Assembly: GCA_023091735.1 (NCBI GenBank) | Contig: JALKBU010000105.1 | Coordinates: 20,026-84,025, forward strand | Direction of reading: 5' to 3' | DNA from: Trichomonas tenax | Taxonomy: Eukaryota; Parabasalia; Trichomonadida; Trichomonadidae | Length of the DNA stretch: 64,000 bases | In this document: positions 51,781-61,759 of the stretch, one piece after another | Layout of the letters: every line of letters begins with the position of its first letter | Position numbering within the stretch: the first letter of the stretch is position 1 | Notes under the pieces: model-generated | Databases searched by the model: none | Seen by the model: only the letters and a program-made list of their open reading frames with translations | What the model was told of the DNA's origin: nothing | Position numbers and translations under genes: made by a program

Positions 51781-52820
51781 TTATATTGTTGCAATTCCGA
51801 ATGTGACTCCGATCTTGTTGATGAGAGAAAGTATGTCAAATACTTTGCAGTGCATAACAGAAATTGCACAAACATCGATATTGTTGTTCACAGAAGCGAT
51901 TGGTATTACAGCTTGGCATTGAGCAGTGGAAAGAAGAGAAAGCTCGAATGTCATCGTGTCTTTGATTGTGTTTCTGATGGTTATGGATCCATCCATTTCA
52001 TAACTTCTATCAATGAAGCAATGATCAATTAAAATATAATTTGGATATTGATTGTTCCAATCAATTGTTTGTACTTGATTTTGTAAAATCGAACAATCTG
52101 TTATCGATAAACTTGGTCCATATGTTGCAATTAAAACAGAACATTTTGTGTTTTGTTTGAAGTTACAAAACTTAATATAAACAACTCTTGCTTTATCATT
52201 TCTATGAGAACATGCAAATCCACCTGAACCTGAATTATTCACAAATGAACAAAATGAAACATTTGAATCTGATGCAATATTATCAAAATTATAAAGAATT
52301 CGATGTTTAATATTGGTATTAGAAATATTAATTGATTCAATGTTTTGTTGTCCATTATTCATATAAATATTATATCTTCCTTGTCCACTCGATTTTCCGC
52401 TCTCAATCACTGATGAATCAATAAGAGAATTTTGAGAGTTTGCAGTCGAAGAAACATCAACATAACAATAAACACCTTTATAAAATAAGTTAGAAGGAAG
52501 ACATGATTGGAAGCTGCAGATTCTGTTCTGGACACATTGACCTTCACTAGAAAATAGAAAACTGCCGCCATTGCTGTTTCCAGAGTTGCTGTTAGAAACA
52601 AAAATTGTTGCTTCAGAAAGGACACATGTATTCACATTTGTTGTGCTGAAGACAACTGATGTGGATGTGAATTGTCCAAAGTAACAATTATTTATGTAAT
52701 AAGAGGAACTACTTTGAACTTTTTCGTTTTTCTTGAATGAGAAATCTGTCCCTTCTGGAACTGAACTGAAGTATTGATTCCATGAAAGAAATAACAAAAA
52801 ATTTCATCAAAGAAAATCGT
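51781..52820 (-). pseudogene. Beta-helix surface protein with frameshifted start
   Basis: The long frame covers 52797 to 51781 and reads as 338 residues of beta-helix-like turns rich in Ser/Asn/Cys (CSFVNNSGSGGFACS, FCNFKQNTKCSVLIATYG, ITDCSILQNQ). It has no ATG at its front. The nearest upstream ATG (about 52808, followed by AAA and a run of six T) lies in another frame. Removal of one T from the run would join a good leader to LFLSWNQYFSSVPEG. It therefore looks like a one-base homopolymer defect, either real or an assembly error. It has no C-terminal membrane anchor. It is closest in layout to 22686-23740. Confidence 0.6.
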
Positions 52821-53002
52821 TTTTATCTCACATCAATTTTTATGCCAACGTAAATATTTTCGGTTTTATACCTTAAATTCTGATCCGATTTTTGTCAAAA
52901 ATCTGATGAAGAGAATATTCTTCTTAATATGATTTTCAAAAATAAACGAATTTCTCATTGCCAAAATAAAGATATATTTCTAAGAATTTGATGTGGTCCA
53001 TA

Positions 53003-53123
53003 GACATGAAAAGCAACAATTCAGTGGATGGTTGAAGATGCAATACAAAAGATGTGCTCAATCCCTGCTTACAAAGAGAAATATCCTGATTTGATGCCAT
53101 TCCAGTATTACGATGGCAGATAA
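53003..53123 (+). pseudogene. Short coding relic
   Basis: In the spacer 52821-53159 the + strand reads ATIQWMVEDAIQKMCSIPAY then KEKYPDLMPFQYYDGR with a stop at 53121-53123. It has the composition of a protein C terminus. An ATG at the Met of WMV would give only 31 codons. It is probably the surviving 3' end of a lost gene. Nothing else in the spacer. Confidence 0.3.
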
Positions 53124-53159
53124 AACAATAGTCACAAAATACGGACATACCTCGAGAGC

Positions 53160-53597
53160 ATGCCAACAATGGTCCCTCCGCAGATATACATAGCGCAGAA
53201 CTTCGAGCCTCAATCACTGATGCAGATGTTCCTCGACTCTGAGAAACCCACATTCAACGTTTCGACACAGACGATATCGAAGGAGATCGCAGATGCGATC
53301 CAGTTCAGGACAAGTGACGTATTCAAGTCTTTCTCAGTCCAGCAAGTCCCTCAGAAGTGGAGGGAGATCGTCGGATTCTCTGGGATGAACTTGATCGCGA
53401 AGTTCTTCTCAATGCTCTTCGAGAAGCCACAAAAGACATCGATTGCAATCAGAGGTGTCGCAATCATGTGCGGCAACTGGGACAGTGCAAACAACACTCT
53501 CGCGAAGAACAACAACAAAACACCTTCTTTCATGAGGATTCCTGTTCTCTACCTCGCGACGACACAGAACATGAAAATCGAAAACGAAGAAATATAA
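53160..53597 (+). CDS. Conserved-looking small protein, unknown
   Basis: 145 residues, ATG at 53160. Mixed alpha/beta text with an Ile/Met/Phe-rich middle (KWREIVGFSGMNLIAKFFSM) and ending in an acidic ENEEI. Codons are C-rich, typical of an expressed gene here. There is no signal peptide or membrane segment. No family is recognised. It is followed by a motif-bearing gap of 131 bp and the Lys-rich gene. Confidence 0.7.
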   Translation: MPTMVPPQIYIAQNFEPQSLMQMFLDSEKPTFNVSTQTISKEIADAIQFRTSDVFKSFSVQQVPQKWREIVGFSGMNLIAKFFSMLFEKPQKTSIAIRGVAIMCGNWDSANNTLAKNNNKTPSFMRIPVLYLATTQNMKIENEEI

Positions 53598-53616
53598 TTA
53601 TATGGCAAATTTTATG

Positions 53617-53629
53617 TTTACATGACAAA
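53617..53629. promoter_or_regulatory. TTTACATGACAAA promoter-like motif
   Basis: In the 131-bp gap between two + strand genes, 99 bp upstream of the ATG at 53729. A degenerate copy, CTTTACACGACAGA, lies closer (about 53676-53689). Confidence 0.45.
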
Positions 53630-53728
53630 TATTTATTATGACATTTACATATCATTTTTAAGAATAAAGATACTTTACACGACAGAATAATCAATTCAGT
53701 TGTAAATTGTAAAACCGCCAAAAATTAG

Positions 53729-54004
53729 ATGGCTCCGAAAATATCGAAGGAGACAGAGGAAAAGCTTTCGAAGTCCCTCGATGAAGTAAACAGAAAGGAG
53801 AGAAAAGATAAGAAAGAGAAACAGCCGAAAAAAGATAAAAAAGAAAAGAAGGACAAGAATGTTAATCAAAAGGACAAGAAATTATCGAAGAAAGTCGTTA
53901 TTTCGGGATCCACAATGAGAAAACTCTTCACTGCTGCTGGCAAAACAAATGATATTGATGAATTCCCAAGCATAAATGTAACATTGTCAATTCCAAAGAA
54001 ATAA
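53729..54004 (+). CDS. Small Lys-rich protein
   Basis: 91 residues, ATG at 53729. Residues 20-55 are a Lys/Asp/Glu run (KERKDKKEKQPKKDKKEKKD), then a neutral C-terminal part (VVISGSTMRKLFTAAGKTND). It probably binds nucleic acid or acidic partners through the charged run. It resembles the 57-residue protein at 63645-63818 in layout. It is tail-to-tail with the DYRK gene, only 30 bp apart. Confidence 0.65.
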   Translation: MAPKISKETEEKLSKSLDEVNRKERKDKKEKQPKKDKKEKKDKNVNQKDKKLSKKVVISGSTMRKLFTAAGKTNDIDEFPSINVTLSIPKK

Positions 54005-54034
54005 AGTTATTCATTTACATATTAAATACAATTT

Positions 54035-55123
54035 TTAAAACATGGGCTCGTAGAGGAAAGGATGGCTCATAAACTCGCGGATATTAAAACGTCTTTTTGG
54101 ATCAATCTGTAAACAGTGCTGAAGAAGGTCCAAGAATATGAGTCTACGACGCTTCTCCTTCTCTAGATTCTGCGGACTATCATCCGAAGGTATAATCCAG
54201 AAATTGATAAGATTGGCAAGATTATCATTCTCGCTAACGACAGGCGCACCATCTTTCCGCATACGTCCGCTCGTATCCAAGTACTCGCACCCTTTCATAC
54301 TCAATTGCTGCAATATTTCACTCGGAAAGCCCTGCAAACGAATGTCAATCATCTGCAGAACTCTGAGAGGGTTTGCGCCAGGGAAAATGGGAAAACCAAG
54401 GAAGACTTCAGCAAGGGTGCATCCGAAGGACCATATATCTATTTTGTTATCATATCCAAGCCCTAGAAGCACCTCTGGAGCTCGATAAAATCTTGTTTGG
54501 ATATAATCCAATTTAGGGTCTGTTGGTTTGCGTGCGCTTCCAAAATCTATCAATTTACATATTTCTGTGTTGTCTGGCTTTATATCTATAACAATATTAT
54601 CCGGTTTTACATCAGAATGAGTGTAATTATTATCATGTAACAGCCTTAAAGCAGATCCTATATTGCGTGCGACCAGTTGCACGAGTTCTAATGGAAGACC
54701 GTATTCATTTCTTTGCTGTAAATACTGAAAAAGCGAAATTGGATAAAATTTTGTGACAATTACTTTATGAAGCTTATACTCGAACCACTCGTACATAATT
54801 CCTATCGTTTCGAGCTGGGCTTCTGTATAATTTAATTGTAACTCTGTAAGAACTTCGACTTCTTTCATTCCTTGTAAGTCATAAACGTCGTTATCTCTCA
54901 TATGTTTGTATATTTTGAGTGCGTACACGTGGTTCGTCTTGGTGTCCATCACTTTGTAGACATCTGAGTTTCCACCGGATCCCAAGATATCAACAACAGT
55001 AAAAGTTCTATCATCCCTCGATATTATGTCATGGACGGCTACCAGCAGGCTTCCTGCGCTGTTTTCGTTTGTGCCTTCAACTCTGGTGCCGCAGACTAAG
55101 TATTCTGAGTCATCATCATCCAT
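54035..55123 (-). CDS. DYRK-family protein kinase
   Basis: 362 residues from the ATG at 55123 (MDDDDSEYLVCGTRV). An earlier in-frame ATG at 55153 overlaps a promoter-like motif and is less likely to be used. Kinase domain from about residue 40: DILGSGGNSDVYKV, YALKIYKH, catalytic loop YTHSDVKPDNIVID (HSD in place of HRD/HCD), DFGSARK, and the loop YIQTRFYRAPEVLLGLGYD, which is the Yak1/DYRK/HIPK hallmark with the autophosphorylated Tyr. These kinases act in growth control and splicing. The core is complete, so activity is expected. The motif around 55142 may place the true start at 55123. Confidence 0.9.
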   Translation of the reverse strand: MDDDDSEYLVCGTRVEGTNENSAGSLLVAVHDIISRDDRTFTVVDILGSGGNSDVYKVMDTKTNHVYALKIYKHMRDNDVYDLQGMKEVEVLTELQLNYTEAQLETIGIMYEWFEYKLHKVIVTKFYPISLFQYLQQRNEYGLPLELVQLVARNIGSALRLLHDNNYTHSDVKPDNIVIDIKPDNTEICKLIDFGSARKPTDPKLDYIQTRFYRAPEVLLGLGYDNKIDIWSFGCTLAEVFLGFPIFPGANPLRVLQMIDIRLQGFPSEILQQLSMKGCEYLDTSGRMRKDGAPVVSENDNLANLINFWIIPSDDSPQNLEKEKRRRLIFLDLLQHCLQIDPKRRFNIREFMSHPFLYEPMF

Positions 55124-55141
55124 TTTTGACAAATATATATC

Positions 55142-55152
55142 TTTACACGTCA
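55142..55152. promoter_or_regulatory. TTTACACGTCA motif over the upstream ATG of the kinase
   Basis: The motif abuts the earlier ATG (55151-55153) and lies 19 bp before the preferred ATG at 55123. This places transcription start downstream of the earlier ATG if the motif acts as it does elsewhere. Confidence 0.45.
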
Positions 55153-55153
55153 T

Positions 55154-55759
55154 ATTTGTACTGAATCATGATTTTACTTGGCAAAAATAAAATTACAAGA
55201 CAATAAAAAATCTGGGAAATCAAAAATCATTTTTACGCATGCTTTTTGCATTTTGATATTAGGCTGCTAACAAATGGCTTGTCGATTGCATTTCATCACT
55301 TATTGAGTCAATTTTTTTCGAAAAATTACAAAATTTTTTTGAATTTCGATTTTTTTTGATAATTATAATATGATTTCCCGAAATCTAAATAGTGAAGTCA
55401 TCATCATTATAGAGATCATTAATAATGCACTGATTTATTTTATGATAAGTTTTTAAAAGATCTTAGCAATTTATTTGGCAAAAATCGAAATTACACAACA
55501 AAAACAATTTTTACATGACAAATATTTTTTTTAGTCTTTCGATTGCAAACTGGGATATTACTCATTAAAAACATTTTCAATGGATAGAAATGAATCACCA
55601 CATAATAGCTGCCAAGTGTTGGGTTGTTTGAACTGCTTTAAATGGTTTGCTTTCCGGCGAAATCAAGAAAAATAGAGAATAATTTTGACATATGATTTAT
55701 TATTATAAACCTAACCCCAAATTATTTTTCATGCCCCAATTAATGTTTATAATTTTATT
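55154..55759. other. Divergent spacer with promoter-like motif
   Basis: About 600 bp between divergent genes. TTTACATGACAAA at 55510-55522 and degenerate copies (TTTACTTGGCAAA near 55174, TTTATTTGGCAAA near 55470) are present. No gene was seen. Confidence 0.5.
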
Positions 55760-56875
55760 ATGGAATCTGATATAAAGCCAGTTTTAAGTTTAAATGCAAA
55801 TGTTCTGAAGCGCATAGAACCACTAATCGCCAAACTTCCATCTGATGCGTTCGAGATTGCTGCCGTTGCTCAATCAAACGGAGAAAACGTTCAAAGACTC
55901 GCCTGCTGCATCAAACTAATCAGAATGTATTCCAATGCGATTCCACAGTTCGTTATATCGGGTAAAACGCCGAAATACATTGACCAATACAATCATAAAT
56001 TCGAAGAAGAATTAACTATATCAAAACGTATTAATTCAAACAGTATCACAGCGCTATTTACATGCTGCATGATTGCTGTCGGTCCTGGAGCTATCAGGAA
56101 GTACATTCAAGCACCCTCTTCGCCAAATCCATTCGCACAATGTATTCGATTGATTTGTCGCTTTACATGGTTTATTCGTTCAAGACACAGGCTTCTCGAT
56201 GATCTTCATTCGCAAAATAAGATCGGAATACTTAATAATAGTTTAAGAATTTCAAATTATCGAGATTTGTGTGCTAGCGGGCAAAGAGCAGCAATATTCG
56301 CTGCTACATCAATCCCAAGCAATGTTGACCTGCGATTATTTGCATATCACGTTCCTAGAAGATACATCACAGATTCTGTTAAAAGTCTTTATGAAGAGTT
56401 CAAGAAAATGCTTACGGATGAAAGGAAGGAAGAGCTGGAAGATTTGGAGGTCCAAGTTGATCAAATGATGAAGGCGAAATTAACATTAACATTCTTTTCA
56501 TCAAAATCATCACTCGATGACACAATTCTTGCTCTTTTTCCTTTTGAGGACATCTACGACGATGTTTTCGAGAATATGCTTAGCGGCTATTTGCACGAGA
56601 TTGCTCCTGATCACGAATTCGATATATTTAAGCAAGATTTCATTAAAGCAGCCGAAAGAGCGGGGACAGTGAAATTATCGAAAATTAAGAGGCACTTCGA
56701 TCTCGTGCATATCGTTAACCACGATGTTCCTCCTCTCGGATGGGAGCCAAGCAGCACCATGACTCTCGGGCAAACACAGAAACCAAAGCCAGGTGATTTC
56801 ACTATGTTTGATATGTTCAAAACTGATCAAAACTTTATCGAAAACTCAAGAAAGTTATATCAGAAGAAATACTAA
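55760..56875 (+). CDS. Unknown helical protein
   Basis: 371 residues, ATG at 55760. Helical blocks with conserved-looking Gly/Pro segments (MIAVGPGAIRKYIQAPSSP, RFTWFIRSRHRLLDDL) and a charged middle helix (KKMLTDERKEELEDLEVQVD), ending in a folded part (FPFEDIYDDVFENMLSG). No signal peptide or membrane segment. I do not recognise a family. The C terminus KLYQKKY is basic. It is convergent with the DNAJC3-like gene, 206 bp apart. Confidence 0.75.
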   Translation: MESDIKPVLSLNANVLKRIEPLIAKLPSDAFEIAAVAQSNGENVQRLACCIKLIRMYSNAIPQFVISGKTPKYIDQYNHKFEEELTISKRINSNSITALFTCCMIAVGPGAIRKYIQAPSSPNPFAQCIRLICRFTWFIRSRHRLLDDLHSQNKIGILNNSLRISNYRDLCASGQRAAIFAATSIPSNVDLRLFAYHVPRRYITDSVKSLYEEFKKMLTDERKEELEDLEVQVDQMMKAKLTLTFFSSKSSLDDTILALFPFEDIYDDVFENMLSGYLHEIAPDHEFDIFKQDFIKAAERAGTVKLSKIKRHFDLVHIVNHDVPPLGWEPSSTMTLGQTQKPKPGDFTMFDMFKTDQNFIENSRKLYQKKY

Positions 56876-57081
56876 TTTTTGTATATTTAAAAAACCATGT
56901 TTATTTATATTCTAATTAGAATCCCATATGCTTTATCATTTAATTGATTTCTGTAATTTTTGAATTCGAACTCTCAAACAATAAATTTGAGATTTTTAAA
57001 ATTAATAAAAAGTTTGGAGTCGAAAAGAATTAAAATAGGTGTATTTAGCAAAAAATAATATATAATAAAACATCCCGTAGA

Positions 57082-58602
57082 TCAGAAGTGGAATTCGAAT
57101 CTAAATCCTTGTCCACCATTTCCGAACTCAAAGTGCTGTGCTCCTTGGAATCCACCGAATCCACCGAAGCCAGGGAAGCCGAAACCATTCATGATATCGA
57201 ATGGGTTGAATCCACTGAAGTCACCGCCACCCATTTGCTGGCTGTCTGGGTCAACGCCTTGATCATACATAGCTCTCTTCTGTGGATCAGAAAGGCATTC
57301 GTAAGCAATGTTGATCTTCTTCATCATCTGCTCGGCCTTCTTCTTTTCTTCTTCACCACGGTGTCTATCAGGGTGCCATTTGATTGTGGCCTTCCTGAAA
57401 GCCTGCTTGAGCTGCTGCTCAGTGGCATCGCGAGAAACTTCAAGGATCTTGTAGTAGTCGTCGCTGCTCTGCTCCTTCTTCATGCGCTGTGCCTTCTGAA
57501 GTCCTTCGTGTGCGCGACGATCTCTTGTTGACCTGAGGACAGACTGGAAGTCAAAGATAGCACCCTCATAGTCGCCAGAATCTAAACAAACTTCGCCACG
57601 CTCAATTTGGAACTCTGTTGTGTCTGAGTATAAACCAATCATTTCGTTAAGGAAATTGATTGTTTCTTTGTGATTTCCCTTAGAACGGATGATCTTGGCC
57701 TTGATGATGTTGAGATTACGCATGATTTCAGACTTTTGAGCGCAGATATCAGCAGTTGTGTTGTAAATATGATTGAATTTGCCCTCAGTACGGAGGATGG
57801 GGTTGATGTCGGAGTTGCGGCGAATCTCGCTGTAACCTTTTTGGATGCTGTTGAGGCTTCTTTTTGCCTGGCCATAATATTCTGGGTAACCACGCTTGCG
57901 TGTGGCACTATCAAAGAAAACCTTCGCATTCTGGAAGTCGCCTTTGCACATTGTGACAATGCCAAGGCGATAAACGAGTTCTAAGTCCTCTGGGTACTTT
58001 TCTGGCAAATCTTTAGCGACATCATAGAACTTTTCGTAGTCCTTTGCATCCCATGCGAGGTTTGCGCGAATAAGCTTCAGGTCTGGCGCTGAAATTGCGA
58101 CTTTGAGAATTTGATCTAAAGCACGGGCTGCTTCGTCGTTCTTGTTTTCGGCGATTTTAGCTTTAAACGTGTTGTAGAGCTCCAATGCGCTTGAAGTTTC
58201 CTGAATCATGTTTCCGCTGTTAGATTTTGCAGCATCAGCCTTTGCATCATCGAATTTACCGAGTTGGAGGTTGGCGTGTGCACGAATTTCGTAGCAAAGA
58301 CGCTTTTCCTGGTTAGACATGCGTATTTTCTTATCATTAATCACAATTGATGCAGTTTTAACGGCTTCGTCTGAGATTGACATTGTCAAAGCACACTGAG
58401 CGCGAAGCCTATAGACTTTAGGTTCAATGGAACCACCTTCCGCTATGATTTTGTTGCAAACTTCGTAAGCATCCCAATACTTTCGGAAGGCCATCAGCTG
58501 TTCGACACGGCCAACAGGAGTATCTGGGAATCTCTGGAAGTCCTCGAACGGGAATCCGCCGAGATTGAAGAAATTTATCAAAGAGAAGAGCAAGAGAAAC
58601 AT
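57082..58602 (-). CDS. DNAJC3/p58IPK-like ER co-chaperone (TPR + J domain)
   Basis: 506 residues, ATG at 58602. A signal peptide ([16 protein letters not shown]) is followed by several TPR-like helix pairs (for example [55 protein letters not shown]) and a J domain ([20 protein letters not shown] ... [18 protein letters not shown]) with HPD intact. A Gly/Phe-rich end ([17 protein letters not shown]) follows. The order signal-TPR-J matches animal p58IPK (DNAJC3), which recruits BiP in the ER lumen. No ER-retention tetrapeptide is seen, as in p58IPK. Confidence 0.88.
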   Translation of the reverse strand: MFLLLFSLINFFNLGGFPFEDFQRFPDTPVGRVEQLMAFRKYWDAYEVCNKIIAEGGSIEPKVYRLRAQCALTMSISDEAVKTASIVINDKKIRMSNQEKRLCYEIRAHANLQLGKFDDAKADAAKSNSGNMIQETSSALELYNTFKAKIAENKNDEAARALDQILKVAISAPDLKLIRANLAWDAKDYEKFYDVAKDLPEKYPEDLELVYRLGIVTMCKGDFQNAKVFFDSATRKRGYPEYYGQAKRSLNSIQKGYSEIRRNSDINPILRTEGKFNHIYNTTADICAQKSEIMRNLNIIKAKIIRSKGNHKETINFLNEMIGLYSDTTEFQIERGEVCLDSGDYEGAIFDFQSVLRSTRDRRAHEGLQKAQRMKKEQSSDDYYKILEVSRDATEQQLKQAFRKATIKWHPDRHRGEEEKKKAEQMMKKINIAYECLSDPQKRAMYDQGVDPDSQQMGGGDFSGFNPFDIMNGFGFPGFGGFGGFQGAQHFEFGNGGQGFRFEFHF

Positions 58603-59727
58603 GATTTGGTTATCTGGCCAAAAAAATTGTCAGATTGACGGATTTCACTTTTTTTGACACATTAATTTTTATCTATTTTGTTCTATTTAACGCAGTAATT
58701 CTTTATTCCATTTTTCGATGATTTTACGTGACAAAATTTTATTTTTATTTGGTTGCATGTTCCAGACATAGATGTTGAATATTGGAGTTCCAAAACATTA
58801 TCAATAGATAGATATTGTGCTGTGGGTATCTGCTATAGTCTGTTTGGCTTCATTATATATAGTCATTAAGCCGCAATTTTGACATGTCAAAAAAATCTCA
58901 TTTTGACGTTGATTTGAACCCCTATATTCATTAACTTCACTAACAACTACAGAGAACATAAAAGCATTAATGTGTTGATTGTTTTGAATATATTTATCCA
59001 ATATAACTTTGATATTAAAACTGATTTCTAAATAAATTGAGTTATAACATCATTAACTAACTCGAAAGTTCTTAAGTTATCACTTAGAACGCTTCTGAAG
59101 ATAGCTCACTAATATTTATATGCTATTCTAATCCTGTTTCGAGATTTGATATATTGAATATATTTATGAGGTTCCACAACAACAAATTTTAATGAGAGCC
59201 AATTTCTCTATCTAAAATGTTAAGTTATCTCAAGATACATAAAAGGGCTGCAATATTTTATTTGCTTGTCATTTGATTGTTTTATGACATTTGACAAGCT
59301 CAACAATCACTTTAGCTATGATGAATAGAAACTTCAGCTCATGCACTATCATTATAACAATGTATATTCCATCATTTTTAAATCTAATTTGAACTATTTT
59401 AGAACAGAATGTTTCGATCAAATAACCTCATTGATAGAAACATTTTTATCATCGAAAACGACAATTTATCATAAAACTTGAAGAACGTTAGTCTAATCTT
59501 TAAAGTGAATATAAAAATTCATAAATTATATTCCAAAATTGAGAATATTCGTTTTGAATAACTTTGTGTTTTATCAAAAATAATATAATAACTTGAATCA
59601 AATTTATGCTGTGAAGATATATCCAAAGTGATGAGGCTGTAAATATGAGATCTAATTTGATGCACTTTTCTGCCACGTAAACACAAATTTTGTCGTGTAT
59701 GTTGACAATTTTTTTATTTATTTTCAA
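58603..59727. other. Spacer with motifs and one possible relic
   Basis: About 1.1 kb. TTTACGTGACAAA at 58733-58745 and TGCCACGTAAA at 59671-59681 with TTTTGTCGTGTAT at 59688-59700. The last lies 28 bp upstream of the CFAP410 ATG. A reverse ORF at 58801-59001 (SEVNEYRGSNQRQNEIFLTC) starts with TTG and is at best a relic. No gene supported. Confidence 0.45.
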
Positions 59728-60312
59728 ATGAGTGATTTTAAAGTCTTAACAGAGGAAACAGTTCTCAAAAAGAACAAAGTTGACAGCCTCAGCGAAGTGA
59801 AGAGTATCAGTTTCTGGGGCGCTGACATCGAAGATATCTCTATTGTCGCTAAAATGCCGAATCTTGAGTCCGCATCTTTATCAGCTAACAACATTACGAC
59901 ACTCCAGTCGTTCGCTTCGTGCCCGAACCTCAAGGAAATCTTCGTTCGCAGGAACAAAATCGCTTCTTTGTCTGAAGTTGATTGCTTAAAAGGTTTAACA
60001 CAGCTCCGCGTTCTCTGGTTGTCTGATAATCCAATCACACAGGTCGAGGGATATCGTGATTATGTCATAAGAATGCTCCCACAGATCACAAAACTTGATG
60101 AAGATGATATTACACCAGAACAGCGTGCTAAAGCAAAGGCATCAGAACCAGTTAAGAAGTCCAAACCAAGGCTTTTGAATCTTCAGTCAAACAATCACCA
60201 ATCCAATGCAACAGTTCAATCTGCCTTCTTAAATGCAACTGTTGAGCTTGTTCAACTCCTTTCTGCCAACCAACTAGAAATACTTGATCACGAGATCATG
60301 AAACTCCTTTAA
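59728..60312 (+). CDS. CFAP410: CFAP410 (C21orf2)-like leucine-rich repeat protein
   Basis: 194 residues from ATG 59728 (MSDFKVLTEETVL; the upstream GTG is not used). Four leucine-rich repeats: VKSISFWGADIEDISIVAKM, LESASLSANNITTLQSF, LKEIFVRRNKIASLSEV, LRVLWLSDNPITQ, then the cap region VIRMLPQITKLDEDDIT. The fold and wording match human CFAP410 (LNCWGSRLTDI, LYLRRNRI, LRVLWLAENP). A linker and a C-terminal helix (AFLNATVELVQLLSANQLEI) correspond to its oligomerisation helix. CFAP410 works with NEK1 at basal bodies and cilia. T. foetus has flagella and basal bodies, so a role there is likely. Confidence 0.82.
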   Translation: MSDFKVLTEETVLKKNKVDSLSEVKSISFWGADIEDISIVAKMPNLESASLSANNITTLQSFASCPNLKEIFVRRNKIASLSEVDCLKGLTQLRVLWLSDNPITQVEGYRDYVIRMLPQITKLDEDDITPEQRAKAKASEPVKKSKPRLLNLQSNNHQSNATVQSAFLNATVELVQLLSANQLEILDHEIMKLL

Positions 60313-60764
60313 GCATTTTCTGTTATAAATATTTTTGTAAATAATTGCAATTACCTTCGTTGGTATCCACCACTTTATTGCTTATATCCACCATATAACA
60401 TATTTACATATAATATTCAAAAATCTTATAGATTATGAAATTGAATAATATTTTTCTTAATTTTCATTAAAAGTGATTCCCAATGCTCTATACAAATACT
60501 GTATTTTAAACATTAACTACAAATCGTCTGTATATGAAAAATTATATCAAATTCGACATCTCTAAAAAATGAGAATCTCTTATTTTAGGATTATATTAGC
60601 TAGGTTATTGGAGTTCTGTCTTTAAAAGGATATCGAAAAATAGAGAAAATGTCAAAAATGATATGAATTTTGACATGTAAAAAATTCAAAGCAGAAATAA
60701 ATTGACATATAAAAATATTTTGACATGTAAAATAGATCGACAGTTTTTATTTATTAGAAGCGAA
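60313..60764. promoter_or_regulatory. Spacer with two TTTGACATGTAAA motifs
   Basis: TTTGACATGTAAA at 60669-60681 and 60719-60731. The second lies 34 bp upstream of the MCTS1 ATG at 60765. The rest of the spacer is AT-rich and empty. Confidence 0.5.
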
Positions 60765-61295
60765 ATGTTCTTCAAATTCACTTTAGACAAAGCAAAAAAC
60801 AGAAAGAATCTTTCATCGACATTGACAAACAGACTGAAAGCAGCCGCCACTAAATCAATGCCTTTATTCCGCGACGTTTCGAATGATATTCTTCCAAAAA
60901 AGGTTCCAGTGACAATATTCAATCTCCAGGATCACGCAAAGTTGTATTTCGTAGAAAATAAACCAGTATTAGTCGAGCTTGGCTACGGACAAGTTTTTCC
61001 ACATTTAAAGATCGCAATTGAAAATCAGGGCTTACTTAGAACAATTTTCGTCGATGAAGAGGCAACAAGGACCATCATGCGTGGCGCAGATCTGATGGCT
61101 CCTGGCGCTTTCGGAGTTGATGAAACATTCCATAAGGATGAAATTGTTCAGCTTTGTTTGATTGGACAAAACGCACCATTTGCAATCTGCATTTTGGAAA
61201 TGGAGGGAGAAGAAATTATGAAACATCCAGAAGGCGTTGCAGCAACAACACTTCACACTGTTAAGGATGAACTGTGGACACTCAAGATGGAATAA
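60765..61295 (+). CDS. MCTS1: MCTS1/Tma20-like PUA-domain translation factor
   Basis: 176 residues from ATG 60765 (MFFKFTLDKAKNRKN; the frame extends upstream into promoter DNA and is not used). The N-terminal half (LTNRLKAAATKSMPLFRDVS, ILPKKVPVTIFNLQDH) matches the MCT-1 N domain (IMPKKDPVKIVRCHEH). The C-terminal half is a PUA domain (FVDEEATRTIMRGADLMAPG, VQLCLIGQNAPFAICILEM). MCTS1 with its partner DENR removes tRNA from post-termination 40S subunits and aids reinitiation. Length agrees with human MCTS1 (181). It ends HTVKDELWTLKME, like the animal HYLNDGLWHMKTYK. Confidence 0.9.
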   Translation: MFFKFTLDKAKNRKNLSSTLTNRLKAAATKSMPLFRDVSNDILPKKVPVTIFNLQDHAKLYFVENKPVLVELGYGQVFPHLKIAIENQGLLRTIFVDEEATRTIMRGADLMAPGAFGVDETFHKDEIVQLCLIGQNAPFAICILEMEGEEIMKHPEGVAATTLHTVKDELWTLKME

Positions 61296-61759
61296 CTGAC
61301 TTTATACATAAATGTTAAAAAAATATATTTTGTGATATGTTGTGGTATACTAAAATGTAAAGTTTTGATTGGTGTATCTGCATATCAGACCATATAGAGT
61401 ACATTTTTATCATATTTGATCTTTTTGAAAACATTTTTATTATTTTGATATTTGGCAATGATTTATTGTAGATACGTGTAGTGACACTAACATCTAGGAA
61501 GAGGCCTAATTTTTTTTACAACAAATCACTCAATATGAAAAATATATCTTTATTACATATCATTAGTTTTGATTCTGTTACACAGGCATCATCTCATATC
61601 AGCAAGAGTCAATTCTGTTCATAGAAACATATCAGAAACAATGTTTATAAAAAATTACATAAGAAGAATATTTTGTCAAAATTGAGTTTACATGACAAAA
61701 ATATCTTACATGTCAAGTAAACTTGGAGAAAATCTTTGTCAGTCACTTTTCTGTCAAAT
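61296..61759. promoter_or_regulatory. Spacer with two promoter-like motifs
   Basis: TTTACATGACAAA at 61687-61699 and CTTACATGTCAA at 61705-61716, the latter 44 bp before the next ATG (61760). The rest is AT-rich and empty. Confidence 0.5.

Noticed and set aside
61736..61759. TTG/GTG-initiated N-terminal extensions of several genes (also 17053, 43823, 45371, 59695, 60702, 40523)
   Set aside because: Non-ATG starts are not expected here, and the ATG choices give better signal peptides, family starts or promoter-motif spacing.
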